Source: Aspidiotus rigidus
Lineage: Eukaryota > Arthropoda > Insecta > Hemiptera > Diaspididae
Direction: 5' to 3'
DNA: 64,000 bases
NCBI GenBank assembly: GCA_035079385.1
Contig: JAVHKY010000025.1
Location: forward strand, 16,714,501 to 16,778,500
The notes below the pieces were generated by a model, which saw only the letters and a program-made list of their open reading frames with translations, did no database searches and had not been told where the DNA came from. A program made the position numbers and the translations under genes. Shown piece by piece: positions 38,631 through 51,360 of this stretch. Position 1 is the first letter of the stretch. Each line of letters begins with the position of its first letter.

Positions 38631-39872
38631 TAAGAGCAGAAAGGGCCTATCCGTATTCACTTTCAAACACTATGTACGGTATTATTTCACTAGGTATGTT
38701 CGAATTCGCAAACAATGATGACGAATTTTACTCTTTCTATTTACTCAGAGGCGAATCAATACGGCGACGATTTGTACGCTAACTGGAAAATACCGTGCGT
38801 GTGACTTTCACGTTTTCGACCACGTGATATAGAAGACAGACAGAAAATCCTTAGAAGTTTCGAACAAATCGCACATCATAAATTATGAGTTACAGGGTGT
38901 CTGTTGAAACAGAAATATGAAATGCTCGCTGATTGGTTTCCCTACTCGACTGGGTGAAGAAAAAATAACACCTCTCGCACAGTTACTGTTCGTTCATTAC
39001 TTGGATCAGACAAGATAACCATTTCCAATGGTCTCAATTTTTGAAAAATTTATTCATATCGATAATTCTATGAAATCTAAAGATTACATGATTTTCAAAA
39101 TAAATGCAGGGAAAATAATTACGTTCGATTACATTTTGTCCATTACTAATAAATGAAATAAAGTTGTACCAACGGCAATATTGAAAATTTTGCTATACAT
39201 AATGCGTATTCACTTCTAACGAGTTTCCTCTGCATTCCCCTCCCTTCATCTAAACATATTTAGTAATGTTTCTGAAACCCCGTCAAGTCTGAAACTAGGT
39301 CACCCAAACCAAAAAAAGCGGGCCGTATATGATTTGAATTCCTTCAATTTTCAAAAAATTCACACATTTTCGAAAGGAAAAAACAATCATAGTTCATACC
39401 TTCGTTATCAAGAAGTTTCGGATTTAACTAGCAAAGACATGAAAAATAATATACCAGCCTTGGGAAGGGAGAGGGGCGGGTATGTACTTTCCCCCTCAAC
39501 GCTAATGCCCACTTCAGATTCCTTAGGGCGGCAAATATTAATATTTTCTCAGCTTGTGACTTCATCAAAGAAGTCCTTACGTAGTTAAAAGTCAATCCAC
39601 TCTAGGGACGCAATATCAAAATGGCTACGCCTCTTCTCCTCCTTCAGCACTTGCCAATTCCTTCAGGCTAACGAGTTGAGTAATAAGAACCGCCCTCTAC
39701 GGTTATGTGAACGTCGAATGGGGAGTCAGGAGTAAGATTCAGCGAAGACATGAAATAAGTCGAAAATGATATTTCTTCAAGTCTTAAGGTATCTCTCTTT
39801 CAGAATTTTTTTATGTCTCACTCCTCGTGTACTATAGGTCGAGTTTCAGCTGGGAACCCGCCATCTCTCTAA

Positions 39873-40157
39873 GGGGAACGTCCATAAATTACGTGAGGCA
39901 TTTGGGGGGGAGGAGGGGGTCCAGTCAAGTCCCATCAAAACTCGCGACAAATCTCATGTAATTCAAGAAAATTACGTTTTTTTAAATAGATGAACGCGAT
40001 TAAGCACAGATAAACGTATTTAAAGCAAAAATACACATTTCGGAAAATCACACGCGAGATAAGAGGGGAGGAGGGGATCAAGGCAAATTTCACGATATCT
40101 CACCAAGGGGGGTCGAAAAATCACAAAAATCGCCTCACGTAATTCATGGACGCCCCC
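39873..40157. mobile_element. MITE with GGGG(A/G)(A)CGTCCAT ends
   Basis: The left end GGGGAACGTCCATAAATTAC followed by GTGAGGCATTT is mirrored on the right (complement GGGGGCGTCCATGAATTACG, then TGAGGCGATTT). About 285 bp, noncoding, with G-runs inside each end. Similar ends occur in many insect MITEs; I do not assign a superfamily. Confidence 0.8.
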
Positions 40158-40194
40158 AAATTAGGGACTTTTCAGGATTGGAAACTTCCACGAC

Positions 40195-40330
40195 CGCGCC
40201 CGACTTTGACGACGTCATCAACCGAAATTGGGTCAGGTAACGGGACTTGGAAAAATTTTGGCCCTCGAGCCATGTATGACGATTTTGATTTCCGTACTAT
40301 ACATGATAGAAGAGGAACTTGAAGAATTTG
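40195..40330 (+). repeat. TGACGTCA/GGGACTTGG module
   Basis: GACGACGTCATCAACCGAAA, GGGTCAGG, CGGGACTTGGAAAAATTTTG, CTCGAGCCATGTATGA and ATACATGATAGAAGAGGAAC follow in the order seen in the foldback elements. A second isolated module lies at 41185-41220. Confidence 0.5.
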
Positions 40331-40339
40331 TTTAGGCTA

Positions 40340-43300
40340 GACTACATTATAGAAGTTTCTATAGGCTAGACTATAAGGAAACTTACGCTTTCCAAAAGAT
40401 GTAACGTATTTCATCTCTTAGAATACTTGCGTAAGCTCAGTATGGGTTTCCAAGGAAGGAAACAAAGAGCTTGAAAAGCTTTATCCAAAGGAAGGTGTTA
40501 CAAGGTGTCTTATTTTTGGATTCAAATAACGTTCATAATTTCAGATTAACTGTTTTTCAGGGGACAGCAGAGCTTGCAGATTTTCCAATGCCTTTGCAAA
40601 GATTGCATGGCCTCAAAATTTTTTCAATCCACCTTTCTGAAAGCTCAAAATTGATTCTGGCTAGAGCAGAGATGGTGATGAACTTTTTCTGACCAGGCGC
40701 GGACTCAGACGGTACCCTGTTCTAAAATCACTAAATGCTAATATTACACTCAAATCAGAACACAAGCTCTTCTTTCCTCTCGGACTTGACCTTGCCTACA
40801 CTAATTCCGTGGACCCAGTCTATATCTTTCGTAGTCTAGCTTGGATGGTATTCCAATCTCCTCCTGGAGAAAATGGAGAAGAAAATTTACAAAGTACTTC
40901 ATTTCACATAAGTCGCAACGTAGCTTTCCACATCGTTCACTTTCCTTGAAGCCCAATCAACTTTTTCCGTCTTATGTAATTTATAAAGTCGAACTCTTCT
41001 TTTGACCCTGGTTTATATCCTGTGTAGCCTCGCTCATGTACCAGCGATATGAATATAGCTGAATACTTCCAGCAAAATGTTAAGTTCAGAGCTCGAAATG
41101 TTTCCAAATCCATAAAATTAGGTCAAATTCAAACGCGTCTACGTCCATGGCCTTCCCCTGGAAATTTTTTTGAATCCCTGAATTAGGTCCAGGTCGTCGT
41201 TGACGTCACAAAGGTCGCTCGAGCTCGTATGAAAATTGTTTGAGGATGTACCCCTAATGAGTATAACACAAGAATTTAAGAAAAAACTGGCCAAATTAAA
41301 GAGTTCGCCAAAAATACAAGCAAATAAAATTCTATATGATTAAAATTTTCTTCAATTACCCAACCATAAATAAAACACAGACAGGCGATAAAGTTCGGGA
41401 GTAGTAGAAATTTACTCGATTAATCTATACCAAATTAGAAAAAAAAAATTCGTTCTCATTTTGAGCGATCGTCGTTGAAATAATTGATATTGACCACCTA
41501 ATTAACTTTTTTGTTTTTTACAGACGAATAGAAACGAGAGTCAAGGTCAGAAAAAATGTAGGACAAACGATATAATTTGTGTCACACTTTCCAAACAGGT
41601 CTATGGGAAAATTTTTATTCTTTTGTATCTTCCTACATTTAAGCAAGAAATACATCCAATCATATTAATTTTCCTTCTTATGTTTCGTTATTCAATATTC
41701 ATACACATAGAAAGACTACAATTCTTGGACAACCTTTTGAGGTCATCCGCACAAATTTGAGGGTGCTCCGAGTAAAATCCAGGATTTTTCAAGAACATCG
41801 GTGATTTCCAGAACAGGTTGACATATCCCATTCACATACATGAAGGTACAACGTTACTGGCAAACAAAAACAAAGTTTTGGAAAGCTTCCACTTTTCATC
41901 CTTCAAATGACGCCTATAGTTGTCCGAAGAAATTTTAACAAACGATGTCCGATCACTTCTGGTCATATTTTTTGCAATTCATTCATCAAAATCATCCGCT
42001 TCTCATCAAGAAACATTCTGAGCTTATTCTGAGGCCACGATTATGACGTAATCTTGGAACATTCTTACACTGAGAGTCTTGAAAAACTAACGAAAGCTTT
42101 TCCACATCAGAAATGAATAGATCGTCGCCAATAATCTATTTCTACATTTTTCCGATTAGTTCATCACCCTAAGAGCCCACTGTACAAAAATTTCAAACCC
42201 AAAAAACTCAAAAACACGCTATTATAAATTCAATGAAATGTGAAGTACAAGACATACGATATAGGTACAGAATACATTATTACTAATTTTGCACAAAAAA
42301 ATTACAAATCAACATTTCATAAAACCAGTTTATTTAATAAAAAAAAACACTATTGCCGGTAATTAATGCACATCGAAACGCGTGGAAATATTTGTAATGC
42401 AAACAGCGAGCGTCCATCTCTTCTACCCTTAATTTAGATTTTGTTTTTCACTAACGAAAAGGTCAGGTTAACCGGAGTCATCTTCATTACATACAGCGAC
42501 ACAAAACAAAATTCTATATTCTAGGAAAATAAAACGTCATACTGGAGGTAAAACCGAATGCAATATGAAACAGAGAGGCCTCGGGATAGTGAATGAAAAT
42601 TTTTCCAGATTCTGTATGATAACATATAATTTTGAAAAAACGTTGACGAGAATTTTTGAGAATTTGCGAGGAGATTCAGTTCTAAAATCTAAGCCCATCA
42701 ATCTCTGTAAATTTCTTTACATGAACGAATTCCTTCTTTTGATGATAGACACAATATCATAAAACAACACTAAGACGACTATTTAGAATGATAAGATCGT
42801 TAAATCATTTGTAAATAAGCTTCGCGCAAAAACCTTCAAACTTCATCGCTTTGTTCTCAGCAGTTTGAAACTCACTCTCTCTTATTCTCATGAAATGAGC
42901 ATGATAACTCTAAGAAACAGCAGTTACAGAAAATTTTACTCTCAGCACAAGGAACATTGGAGAGGTGCACGAAAAATACCTAAGAAAATTGGTATCAGAA
43001 TGCATGTGTGGGTGTGAGATGAAAGTGACTTGATCACAGGAAACAGAGCTAAACGTTGACCACGAAACTAGGCGAGATATTTTTACCATCATTGTATCAC
43101 CTGTATCTGATTGCTTATCATGTATAGAGGTCTCTTCACGAAACTGGAGGAGACGAACCGATGAGGTGAAAAGTATACATCTTGCTTTGGTGATAAACCG
43201 CTGCCAGACTTCACTGGATGGCACAAAGAGGGAGCTTCATATAGACTGAGAAGTCAAGAAGGATTGCGGAGGAAAGAAGAGTCGAAAGCCTAGCAGGAGG

Positions 43301-43430
43301 AACATACAAATAGCGCAAGAGTGTTGTTTTCTTGCTTATAAGACTGAAACTTCTCTTAAAAAATCTCCAAGAAAAACTACTATTCAAGAGAACTGCTTCT
43401 CCCTACATTAGCTTGAAAAATGAGCACTAG
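40340..43430. other. No gene seen
   Basis: AT-rich. A strong plus-strand acceptor-like sequence (TTTTTTGTTTTTTACAG) ends at about 41521 and is followed by about 80 open codons, but no donor or domain supports an exon. A 104-codon minus frame (42910-43224) also lacks support. Confidence 0.5.
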
Positions 43431-43471
43431 ACTAAACTAGGCTAAACGATAGGATAATGAAACTGGTTCTA

Positions 43472-43531
43472 GGACAGTTGTTTGTGGGATAATTATCCGC
43501 AGGACAATTATTCGCATGACAATTGTTCGCA
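43472..43531 (+). repeat. 15-bp tandem repeat, four units
   Basis: Units GGACAGTTGTTTGTG, GGATAATTATCCGCA, GGACAATTATTCGCA and TGACAATTGTTCGCA. Each unit is multiple-of-three, so frames stay open on both strands; a related ACAATTGTTCGCG occurs again near 43560. Confidence 0.85.
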
Positions 43532-43676
43532 CAAGAAAATCGCAAGAATTGTAAACGATACAATTGTTCGCGGGTTGGTGGATAGGACACTTGGATCGGC
43601 CGCCCTCACCATAGGGATAGATGGCCTCCCAACTGCCACAAAGCAGCGAAAAGATCCATGCCAAAGACAAGGATAG

Positions 43677-43976
43677 CATACACGGTTCGAGGTAACTCTT
43701 GATTCCGTTCACCTCAATATTTCTGAACTTATTCAGGCATTGCTCCACGAGCAAAGTATAGGGGACGCCAACACAGAATTTTTGATCGCTGGTCAGCCGC
43801 TGGCGAAGCGGAAGAAAGTCTATCTTGACATGACAGCTCACATTCAAAATTTAGCTAGCAAGTTCTCCGAAAATGATGAGGATGAGATTGATGGTGATAG
43901 CGATGACGAGAATGAAGAATTTTCAAATTCCTTGTTGAAGTACTTGACTACCTTAGTAGCAACCTGTTTCGACTAG
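43677..43976 (+). CDS. Unassigned open frame with acidic tail, exon or element fragment
   Basis: The frame runs 99 codons from just after a TAG at 43674 to a stop at 43974-43976 and has no ATG near its start. It includes ISELIQALLHEQSIG, then LAKRKKVYLDM, and an acidic stretch ENDEDEIDGDSDDENEE. The composition is protein-like: amphipathic, then acidic, with AT-rich flanks. It lacks a start codon and has no convincing splice acceptor. It follows directly after a short tandem repeat (43472-43531). It may be an exon or a degraded transposon ORF; I cannot assign a family. The antisense strand is also open over 43437-43847. Confidence 0.22.
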   Translation, partial: HTRFEVTLDSVHLNISELIQALLHEQSIGDANTEFLIAGQPLAKRKKVYLDMTAHIQNLASKFSENDEDEIDGDSDDENEEFSNSLLKYLTTLVATCFD

Positions 43977-43999
43977 CGGGCCACATTAACAAAAATTTG

Positions 44000-46900
44000 T
44001 GACCTTTCATGATCCTGCGGGCCTTCAAATATTCTAGTAGATATCAAAATTTTGTTGCAACATACAAAGTTAACACCGAATTTCGACCAATTAAATACAG
44101 CAACGAGCCCAACATGAATTTCTGCCCAATTGTAGCAATTTTTGTGAAAACTTTGTGCATTAAGACATGCGCGCGTTCCAATATTCAACGAGCTACAGAA
44201 TAAGGTCTATTGCACAACTACAAGAGATCCCTTTCTCCAAAATGTAGGCTTGTCGCTTAGCCGGCTGTTACAGAACTCGCTTCAAATGAGGTACAGTATA
44301 AGGAAAGTAATTTTTGAATCTTCAATCGACCCTTAGCGGTTATTTCATTCATGAGGTTCAAGTATGCATTAGTTGTTTGTGTACAAAAATTGAATATTCC
44401 GCCATAAATGATTGTTTCGGAATATTCATGATGAGTGCGAGCGAAAAACTTGAACTTATTATTTCGAAAATCAATGATCCAACTACGTCTTACCAACTCT
44501 TCCCTGTAACTACGAGTTTTTTCGAGCTATAGTAAGAAAATTTTTTTCAAAATATCCTTCTTCAACACTCCTTCATTCTTTCTACACAGTTTCAGTTCTT
44601 CCGCATCTTCATCGCAAAATTCATCTTCAACTTGAAAAAAAAAAAATAAAAAATCAACAAAGCTCTATTCATGCTATCGAACTGATGATACGACTATACT
44701 TCGATAAAAAAACTCCCAGCGACCCTAACAGCGACATTGGTACTACAGAGGAGGGGCCCATTTATTTATTTATCATTATTACGATTTTTTTGCGGCGAAC
44801 TAAACGAATAATACATAATTCAAAAATTCGCTCCAAGCCGAGAAAACGTCAGCAGAGAATTCCATCCCTTTCAAGTATTGCAGGTGTACCACTTTCGTAA
44901 CGAGAAGAAACCGACCTACATTCATCCCTTCGGACAGAAGTAGGTCAAGCTCCTTTCTTTCCGTCGCGTCGACTTGTACGTCTCATTCATTCTTCGGGAA
45001 ATTTCTTCCTTTTCCACTTTTTGTTATTTAGGTCACGCCTCGCGTTGAAGACAATTTGGAAAAAAAAATTAGCTACGTCAACGAACTATTGTACGCTATT
45101 TCTCTGGCAATAAAATATAATACTACCGAAGGCTAAAGTTTGTATTGTTTCAAATTTTGTCAAATAATTTTACCCGAATTTTCCTAGAACGGTTCAATGA
45201 TCTCGCGATCACATCGAATAACGAACTACCACAATAATAATAATATTGTACATACGAAACAAACGAGAAAGGATACAAGTCGCGGATACTGTCCCGGTAA
45301 TGTTTACAGAATTTTCGCGCGAACAGGTTATATTTTTATCCTCGTACGATCTCTCGACTTTTGCTAATTAAATGAATGAGGAACTGGATTCAACGTTTTT
45401 CCGCCAAATTTGATTTAAGAAAAAAAAAAAAAATGGTGAAAACGTACCTCGATTTCGTATTTTTATTCTTTTATTAGAACGAACGAAATATCATAACATG
45501 TGACGGCGGGTTATTTCTAAAGAAACCCTGGACGCACAAAAAAAAAAGATTGAATAGTCATTTTTTCGAAACCAAAATATTTCACAAGGTTGTAAGAATT
45601 GATGATTACTATGTATTCGAGAATGAGAGTACGATACGTTAATGAGAATAAAAATTCTGAAAATCGGCATATTTTCAGGATATTTTCGCGTGTACTTTCG
45701 TGAAACTGGTCAAACCTCTATCTCTGTTTGCTTTTCCTACTTGAATGTACAAAAATTTTTGAAAAAAATGAATTGTTAAATGCCAATTTATAATTTAAAA
45801 TTAGGCTACCGATTGCCGAAATCGGAACAAGCTTATTTTTTTACTCCGAAAATGTCAATTTCTTAGTGCCATTTTGAAATGTTTTTTCTCCATGATTTAC
45901 AAAGGTGAAAAGTGTGAAATGAGCAAATTACATTCTTATTAAAATTTGAAAAAGCAAACAACCATGAATTTCAATCTTTCCAGGCTCGAGTTGGCCCTTC
46001 GCGCACTACGCACCAGTTCGTGTCAAGAATATTAAAAATTATGATCATGAAAACAAACGAAATCCTCCCTGGACCTTGGATCGCAAAATAAAATTCAATT
46101 CGAGGGACACGAGCGAAAAAAGAGAAGCCTTCGAGGCACATTTACATATTTTGTTATAATTATTGATCAAGAATTCGGCGATATGTTCAAAAAAGCAACC
46201 ATTTACCGAAACACCCGCGTCACTATCAATCGAATCATGTAACTTTTAGCGCTCAATGAATTTTTATTATGCTTTGTGATCTATCGATGGTATTGTCTCC
46301 AAACCGGTTGCCTAATTGTTGAAGTTTTAATGTAGGAGGCTGAGAAAAAAAAATTGTACTTATGATTAAATACCTGAGACTGAAACCAAACTTTGTTTCT
46401 TTCAGCCTTGATCCCAACATCATAACGTCTAAAATAGATGGACTAAATATGACGTAGATATGCTGAAAAAAAGAACTGAGCAAAACTGCATGAGGCTAGC
46501 TAGCTAAGCTAAGACCTCTCAGATAAAAAAGTAGACAGGGTAGTTATGATAGCAAACAACGAGTGCCAGAAACTTCTCAATTCCTAAGGAATATGAAATT
46601 AAGAACACATAAACGACTGTTGCAAGACTGCACGTCTTGACAACCTCACCAAGGTAGAACTTGGTGATGTTTTTACGGCTGACTATCGCCATCCTCACCT
46701 TATCCATAAATTTGAACCTTCGTAATATGTCTCAAATTAACTTTATCACTGTATTTTCTACTCTTATATCTTGTTAACTATGAACTATCTCTTGCACCGA
46801 CTGTATCATTCTATAAGCCTAGAAACTACCCTATATAATCCCCAAGACATCATGCACAAAATCAGTCTCAATTCTCCTACAGTCAAATGTTGTTCCTGTA

Positions 46901-49900
46901 GGGCTAACCCACTTTGCTGTTGAACGGTTTGACTACAGACTCACACGCCTAAAGTGTCCAACCTTAAAACAAACTATTATTTCTAATCTTAAAATTGTGC
47001 AGATAGTCTATATTCGGTCATAACAGTAAATATTCTATTCCAATAACTCGCAACGTAGTCACTCAAATTAAAATTTATCTCGCCAGATTTGATGCTGTAC
47101 ACCGTTTTAGCTCTATATGTTCGACAATTTCGGTCATCAATAAACTTGGATCATATTCTCTGTAGTCGAGTCTGGGGGTAGCACATAGGGTCTATTTCAA
47201 AAAGATTTCCCTGATAAGCGAATAAAATCACATTAGGTACTCTGCGTCACAAACCTATTCAACATAACTCCTCCAAGAATGCATCAACTGAACAACACCA
47301 ATAGTCCAGTCACCTCTAACAATAACTACTATAAGTCACACGCTCGTTGAATTTTCTATTATTGTTCTCTCACGAGCCATAGTATTTATGTAACATTATT
47401 GCGTAATGCTTATCTACGTACTACCGTTATCAATGTATTCGATATTCCCCGTCCACATAAGTTTAACCTGTTCATTCTGAATTTCAGTCTGGCTCGGCTG
47501 GGGTACGAAAAATTCCAGCTAGGTCTAGATAAAAATGGATGAAATACGCCCAGCTTTTCGGAGCGGAGTTAACCAATTTTCCGCCAGCTGTTCCGAAGAA
47601 TCAATTCGCCTAGCAATTCTGTATATCAAGTGACCTTTCATATTATCATCAACTTTGTTTTTTCATTCGCATTCATAAAATCGACAGCTCCACAACTTCT
47701 ACAGGCCAGGGCAATCAGGCTTGAACTGGACACGACTTCAATAACAAAATCCTATCTGCATAATATTTCATGGTTTTGAATCTGCTTTTGAGACATCTGA
47801 CAATCCCATAGAACTTGTAAGTCGTAATTTCCAAGAATCACCTTCCCGAAGAAAATTTTTTTCGATGTGGCTCTCTGTAACCCAACCAAAGTTCAAAAGG
47901 TAGACGCTAAACCCGAAAATCAGCTACAGCAAAACTGTTATATTGAAGGATCCGAGGAGAATTTCAAAATTTTGAAGTTCAAGAAGCTTCTCAGATGACG
48001 CATTCTAAATTACTGGATTTATCTAATCGAGTCACAGATGAACGCAAGATTGAAATGAGACTCAAATAATATTATGTCTCTCCAAATCTACATCCATGCG
48101 ACAGTGTTAGACATATCATCAGTACAGATAAAACTACGAGTTAGAGAGTGGGCGAGTCTGACATCGCCCAATTTCCTCACAGACGTCACACGTTCGTAGA
48201 ACAACTACGAGTATTTATTGGACAAATAACGTAATACTCGTCTATTACCTTTATCGATACACTAGCTATGTTTCCCACATAATCAAACCTAACTTTGTGA
48301 TGGAAGTTTATAAGGAAAATTTTATAAGAGATAAATTTTCATCGACGAATACTCTCGTTTGATGAAAAATATATACTCGCCACTCCTCCCCCAGTTCATA
48401 CATTCGAAGGAAAGTTGTGATGAAAACTTATCCCAATTTTCACAATTACTATTGAATTTTAGGAGTCTCCATAATTCGTCACTTTATCCTACACTCCACC
48501 CGTTTTTAAAATATAAGAATTTACAATGACGTCACACAGCGAATCACTGTTGGAAAAACTATCCAACGTCGGTAAAGACGTTTACACTCCCGTAAGAATA
48601 ATACATAGAATAAATATCATCGTGTATGAATAATTCAATAAGAAATCAAGGGTAAGTACACATAATTTAGATGATCATCAGTAATTGTAAATGAACTCTT
48701 ACAGTCAATACGAAATTTCTTATTTTAGATTAGTATTGTGATGATCGGTGCTCTGTGTGTTATACTCAAGTCTTGATATTACATTTACTATTTGACGTCA
48801 TTGGGAAATCTGTCTATGGGCCGAAGGATTTGGAAGCTCATGTCTATCGGTTCTTGTTCAGCTTAAAACTAACTACTTGTTATAACTTCCGTGTAAAATG
48901 TGTCTGACGCAAATCCAGAACAGCCATTTGAAGAATATTTTTTTTCCAAGAACCTTGATAACAACCTACTTAGCACCCCGGCAAATTACGGTTCAAACTA
49001 GAATCAGCATAAACAAAGACAAAATTTAAGCTTCTGTTTGGCTCAAAATCTTTCTTCGTCTATTGAGCACGAAAAGTATTGAAGAGATTTTCTCAATAAG
49101 GACACAATTTTTCACCTCAATCCTACACAACGAGTTATGAGCTCTGAAGAGAATTCATGAGACATATCAATCTCTCAATCAACACTGAAGCAGTTTGCCT
49201 AGATACACAATGTTTGGTCCCTAATGAAAGAAATATACTGAACTACTGAAGAAGAAAAATAGAAATTTCAACGCAAAAACCTTTCAGCTTTTTACGGAGA
49301 ACAGTTTTTCGGTTTGTCTTCGATCTTCATTCCTCGAGTATTCTTATAAGAATTAGTAAGTTCTGAAGCACCATCTCAGCTCCAATAAAGTATATTACCA
49401 TCGCCTACTGTCCAGAAGTATGGGGTGGTTCTGAGTACAATATCAATCGACCTCACGAGAACGACTTTGCATAGCGGTGAAGGCACTTGCATCATCAAAT
49501 CTATCATCAACGTTAAGGTAGAACTTCAAAATGGAGTAACACGGGAAGAATTTTTTTGATTCGTTTTTCTCGAAAAATATGAAGTTTCAAAAAGAAAGAA
49601 TGTCAGATGAATTTGAAGCGCTCGAGCAAATGAAACAAAATTCCATCAGATCCCAATCAGTTTCACAGAAGTTATTCAAAATTGATACATAATAGTGGTG
49701 GGTAAAAACAGGTATATTTAAACAACCGGTAGACTGGAAATTCTTTAGGTTTTACTCCCAATGTAGACGAGAGCTATCGGTAATATCGATAACACTGGTA
49801 GTTTTCAAATCTTGTTAATTTTGACACTGAATTGAAAAAACTGTCCCTAGTGGAGCCCTCATATTTATGAGTGAGGTTACAGGACGCCATCTTTAGTCGC

Positions 49901-49950
49901 TACATCGTTCATTATTCTTCAGACTTCCCTATTCCAATTAGGTACTGATA
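44000..49950. other. No gene seen; longest repeat-poor stretch
   Basis: About 6 kb of intron-like AT-rich DNA with few ORFs over 60 codons and no MITE that I could recognise. One TGACGTCACACAG word lies at 48528. A minus frame at 46519-46707 starts ATGGATAAG|GTGAGG, but its context is weak. Confidence 0.55.
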
Positions 49951-50028
49951 ACAGTTTATCATTATGTGGAAATAATGAGAGAACAACTAGACCAAGTGCT
50001 AAAGCAAAAAAAATACAAAAAAAATGTT

Positions 50029-50075
50029 CTGGCGTTGCCAGATAAATGAACATCATGTCTCATGTCTTTTACAAG
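50029..50075 (-). repeat. Dispersed repeat, copy 2
   Basis: Minus strand: AAAGACATGAGACATGATGT then TCATTTATCTGGCAACGCC. It supplies the first codons of the plus-strand ORF starting at 50046. Confidence 0.5.
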
Positions 50076-50492
50076 GAAGCATACCAGTTCATCTTTGTCA
50101 TACTTGCTTTGCTTGATCTGGGAGTACCATCTTCTTGTTCTGCACACGCGAGTGAAATGGAATTAGCAGTCAAAAAGGAACTTCCTTTTCCATTGAAGGT
50201 ACTATATAGTATTACCGAAATGACCGATATGCTTCTTGAGTGTTTACTGCGGCGAAAAGCACGGGATACCGTTTGGTGGTCAGACCCGGATGCGATGGCT
50301 TGTAAATTCATGGGGCTTCTATGGTTGAAGAACCAGGGTTTCAGCATCATTTTCGAGAATACGTTCAAACAATGTGAAGACTTCGAAGCTGAATTTAACG
50401 GGAAACGATTACTCTTCAATACAAACTGTTATCCTCCAGGAGTTCCTTTTGACATGTTCCATGTCTTTTCTCTCGCCAGACCCCGATTTTGA
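50046..50492 (+). CDS. 148-codon ORF, possible secreted protein or gene fragment
   Basis: This is the longest ORF in the window and is richer in G+C than its flanks. Residues 15-25 are hydrophobic (FIFVILALLDL) and are followed by small residues SSCSAHA, so residues 1-35 could be a signal peptide. The middle holds RRKARDTVWWSDPDAM (69-84) and two widely spaced cysteines (C110, C128). I recognise no domain. Both ends lie in repeats: the start overlaps a dispersed repeat (50029-50075). The last 12 residues (MFHVFSLARPRF) and the stop come from a segment that recurs at 51131, giving the identical peptide tail. The frame is therefore probably a captured fragment of a longer gene or element whose 3' end was replaced, not an intact gene. 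The opposite strand is also open for 116 codons, which weakens the case. Confidence 0.3.
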   Translation: MNIMSHVFYKEAYQFIFVILALLDLGVPSSCSAHASEMELAVKKELPFPLKVLYSITEMTDMLLECLLRRKARDTVWWSDPDAMACKFMGLLWLKNQGFSIIFENTFKQCEDFEAEFNGKRLLFNTNCYPPGVPFDMFHVFSLARPRF

Positions 50493-50606
50493 AACTCGCG
50501 AGTACACCCCCCCTTCCCCCCCCCCCCCCCCGTCAAGAGAAATCTCTACCCAGTGGGTGATTCAGAAATTCGCGAGTACACCCCGCGTAATAATAATAAT
50601 CAATAA

Positions 50607-50640
<34 letters not shown>
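50454..50640 (+). repeat. Segmental duplication, copy 1
   Basis: ATGTTCCATGTCTTTTCTCT, then CCCGATTTTGAAACTCGCGA, a poly-C run, GTCAAGAGAAATCTCTACCC, CAGTGGGTGATTCAG, and CCCCGCGTAATAATAATAAT leading into a TAAA microsatellite. Copy 2 at 51131 is almost identical except in the poly-C length. Confidence 0.92.
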
Positions 50641-50647
<7 letters not shown>

Positions 50648-50741
50648 AAATAATTAAATTATTATTTAATTAAATAATTAAATAATTAAATTATTATTTA
50701 ATTAAATAATTAAATAATTAAATAAATAAATAATTAAATAA

Positions 50742-50787
<46 letters not shown>

Positions 50788-51120
50788 AAATAATTAAATA
50801 ATTAAATAAATAAATAATTGAATAAATAAATAATTAAATAATTAAATAAATAAATAATTAAATAAATAATTAAATAAATAAATAATTAAATAATTAAATA
50901 AATAAATAAATAAATAATTAAATAATTAAATAATTAAATAAATAAATAATTAAATAATTAAATAAATAAATAATTTAATAAATAAATAAATAAATAATTA
51001 AATAATTAAATAAATAAATAATTAAATAATTAAATAAATAAATAATTAAATAAATAAATAATTAAATAAATAATTCAATAATTAAATAATTAAATAAATA
51101 AATAATTAAATAAATAAATA
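50597..51120. repeat. TAAA/TAATTAAA microsatellite
   Basis: About 520 bp of AATAAATAAATAATTAAAT in varying order, with a higher-order alternation of AAAT and AATT steps and one palindromic ATTATTTAATTAAATAAT section near 50660-50720. Confidence 0.97.
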
Positions 51121-51130
51121 GTCGAAATTT

Positions 51131-51278
51131 ATGTTCCATGTCTTTTCTCTCGCCAGACCCCGATTTTGAAACTCGCGAGTACACCCCCCCCCCCCCCCCC
51201 CCCGTCAAGAGAAATCTCTACCCAGTGGGTGATTCAGAAATTCGCGAGTACACCCCGCGTAATAATAATAATCAATAA

Positions 51279-51315
<37 letters not shown>

Positions 51316-51360
51316 AAATAATTAAAGTATTATTTAATTAAATAATTAAATAAATAAATA
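51131..51360 (+). repeat. Segmental duplication, copy 2, with a shorter TAAA tract
   Basis: It repeats copy 1 at an offset of about 672-677 bp, including the coding tail MFHVFSLARPRF and stop, the poly-C run and the AATAATAATAAT leader. The TAAA tract (from about 51275) also contains an inverted section. Confidence 0.92.

Noticed and set aside
41505..41760. Strong plus-strand acceptor followed by about 80 open codons
   Set aside because: No donor and no recognisable protein; the opposite strand carries the better exon signals.
46519..46707. ATGGATAAG|GTGAGG as a start exon on the minus strand
   Set aside because: A three-codon exon in AT-rich DNA without a promoter or CpG context is not supportable.
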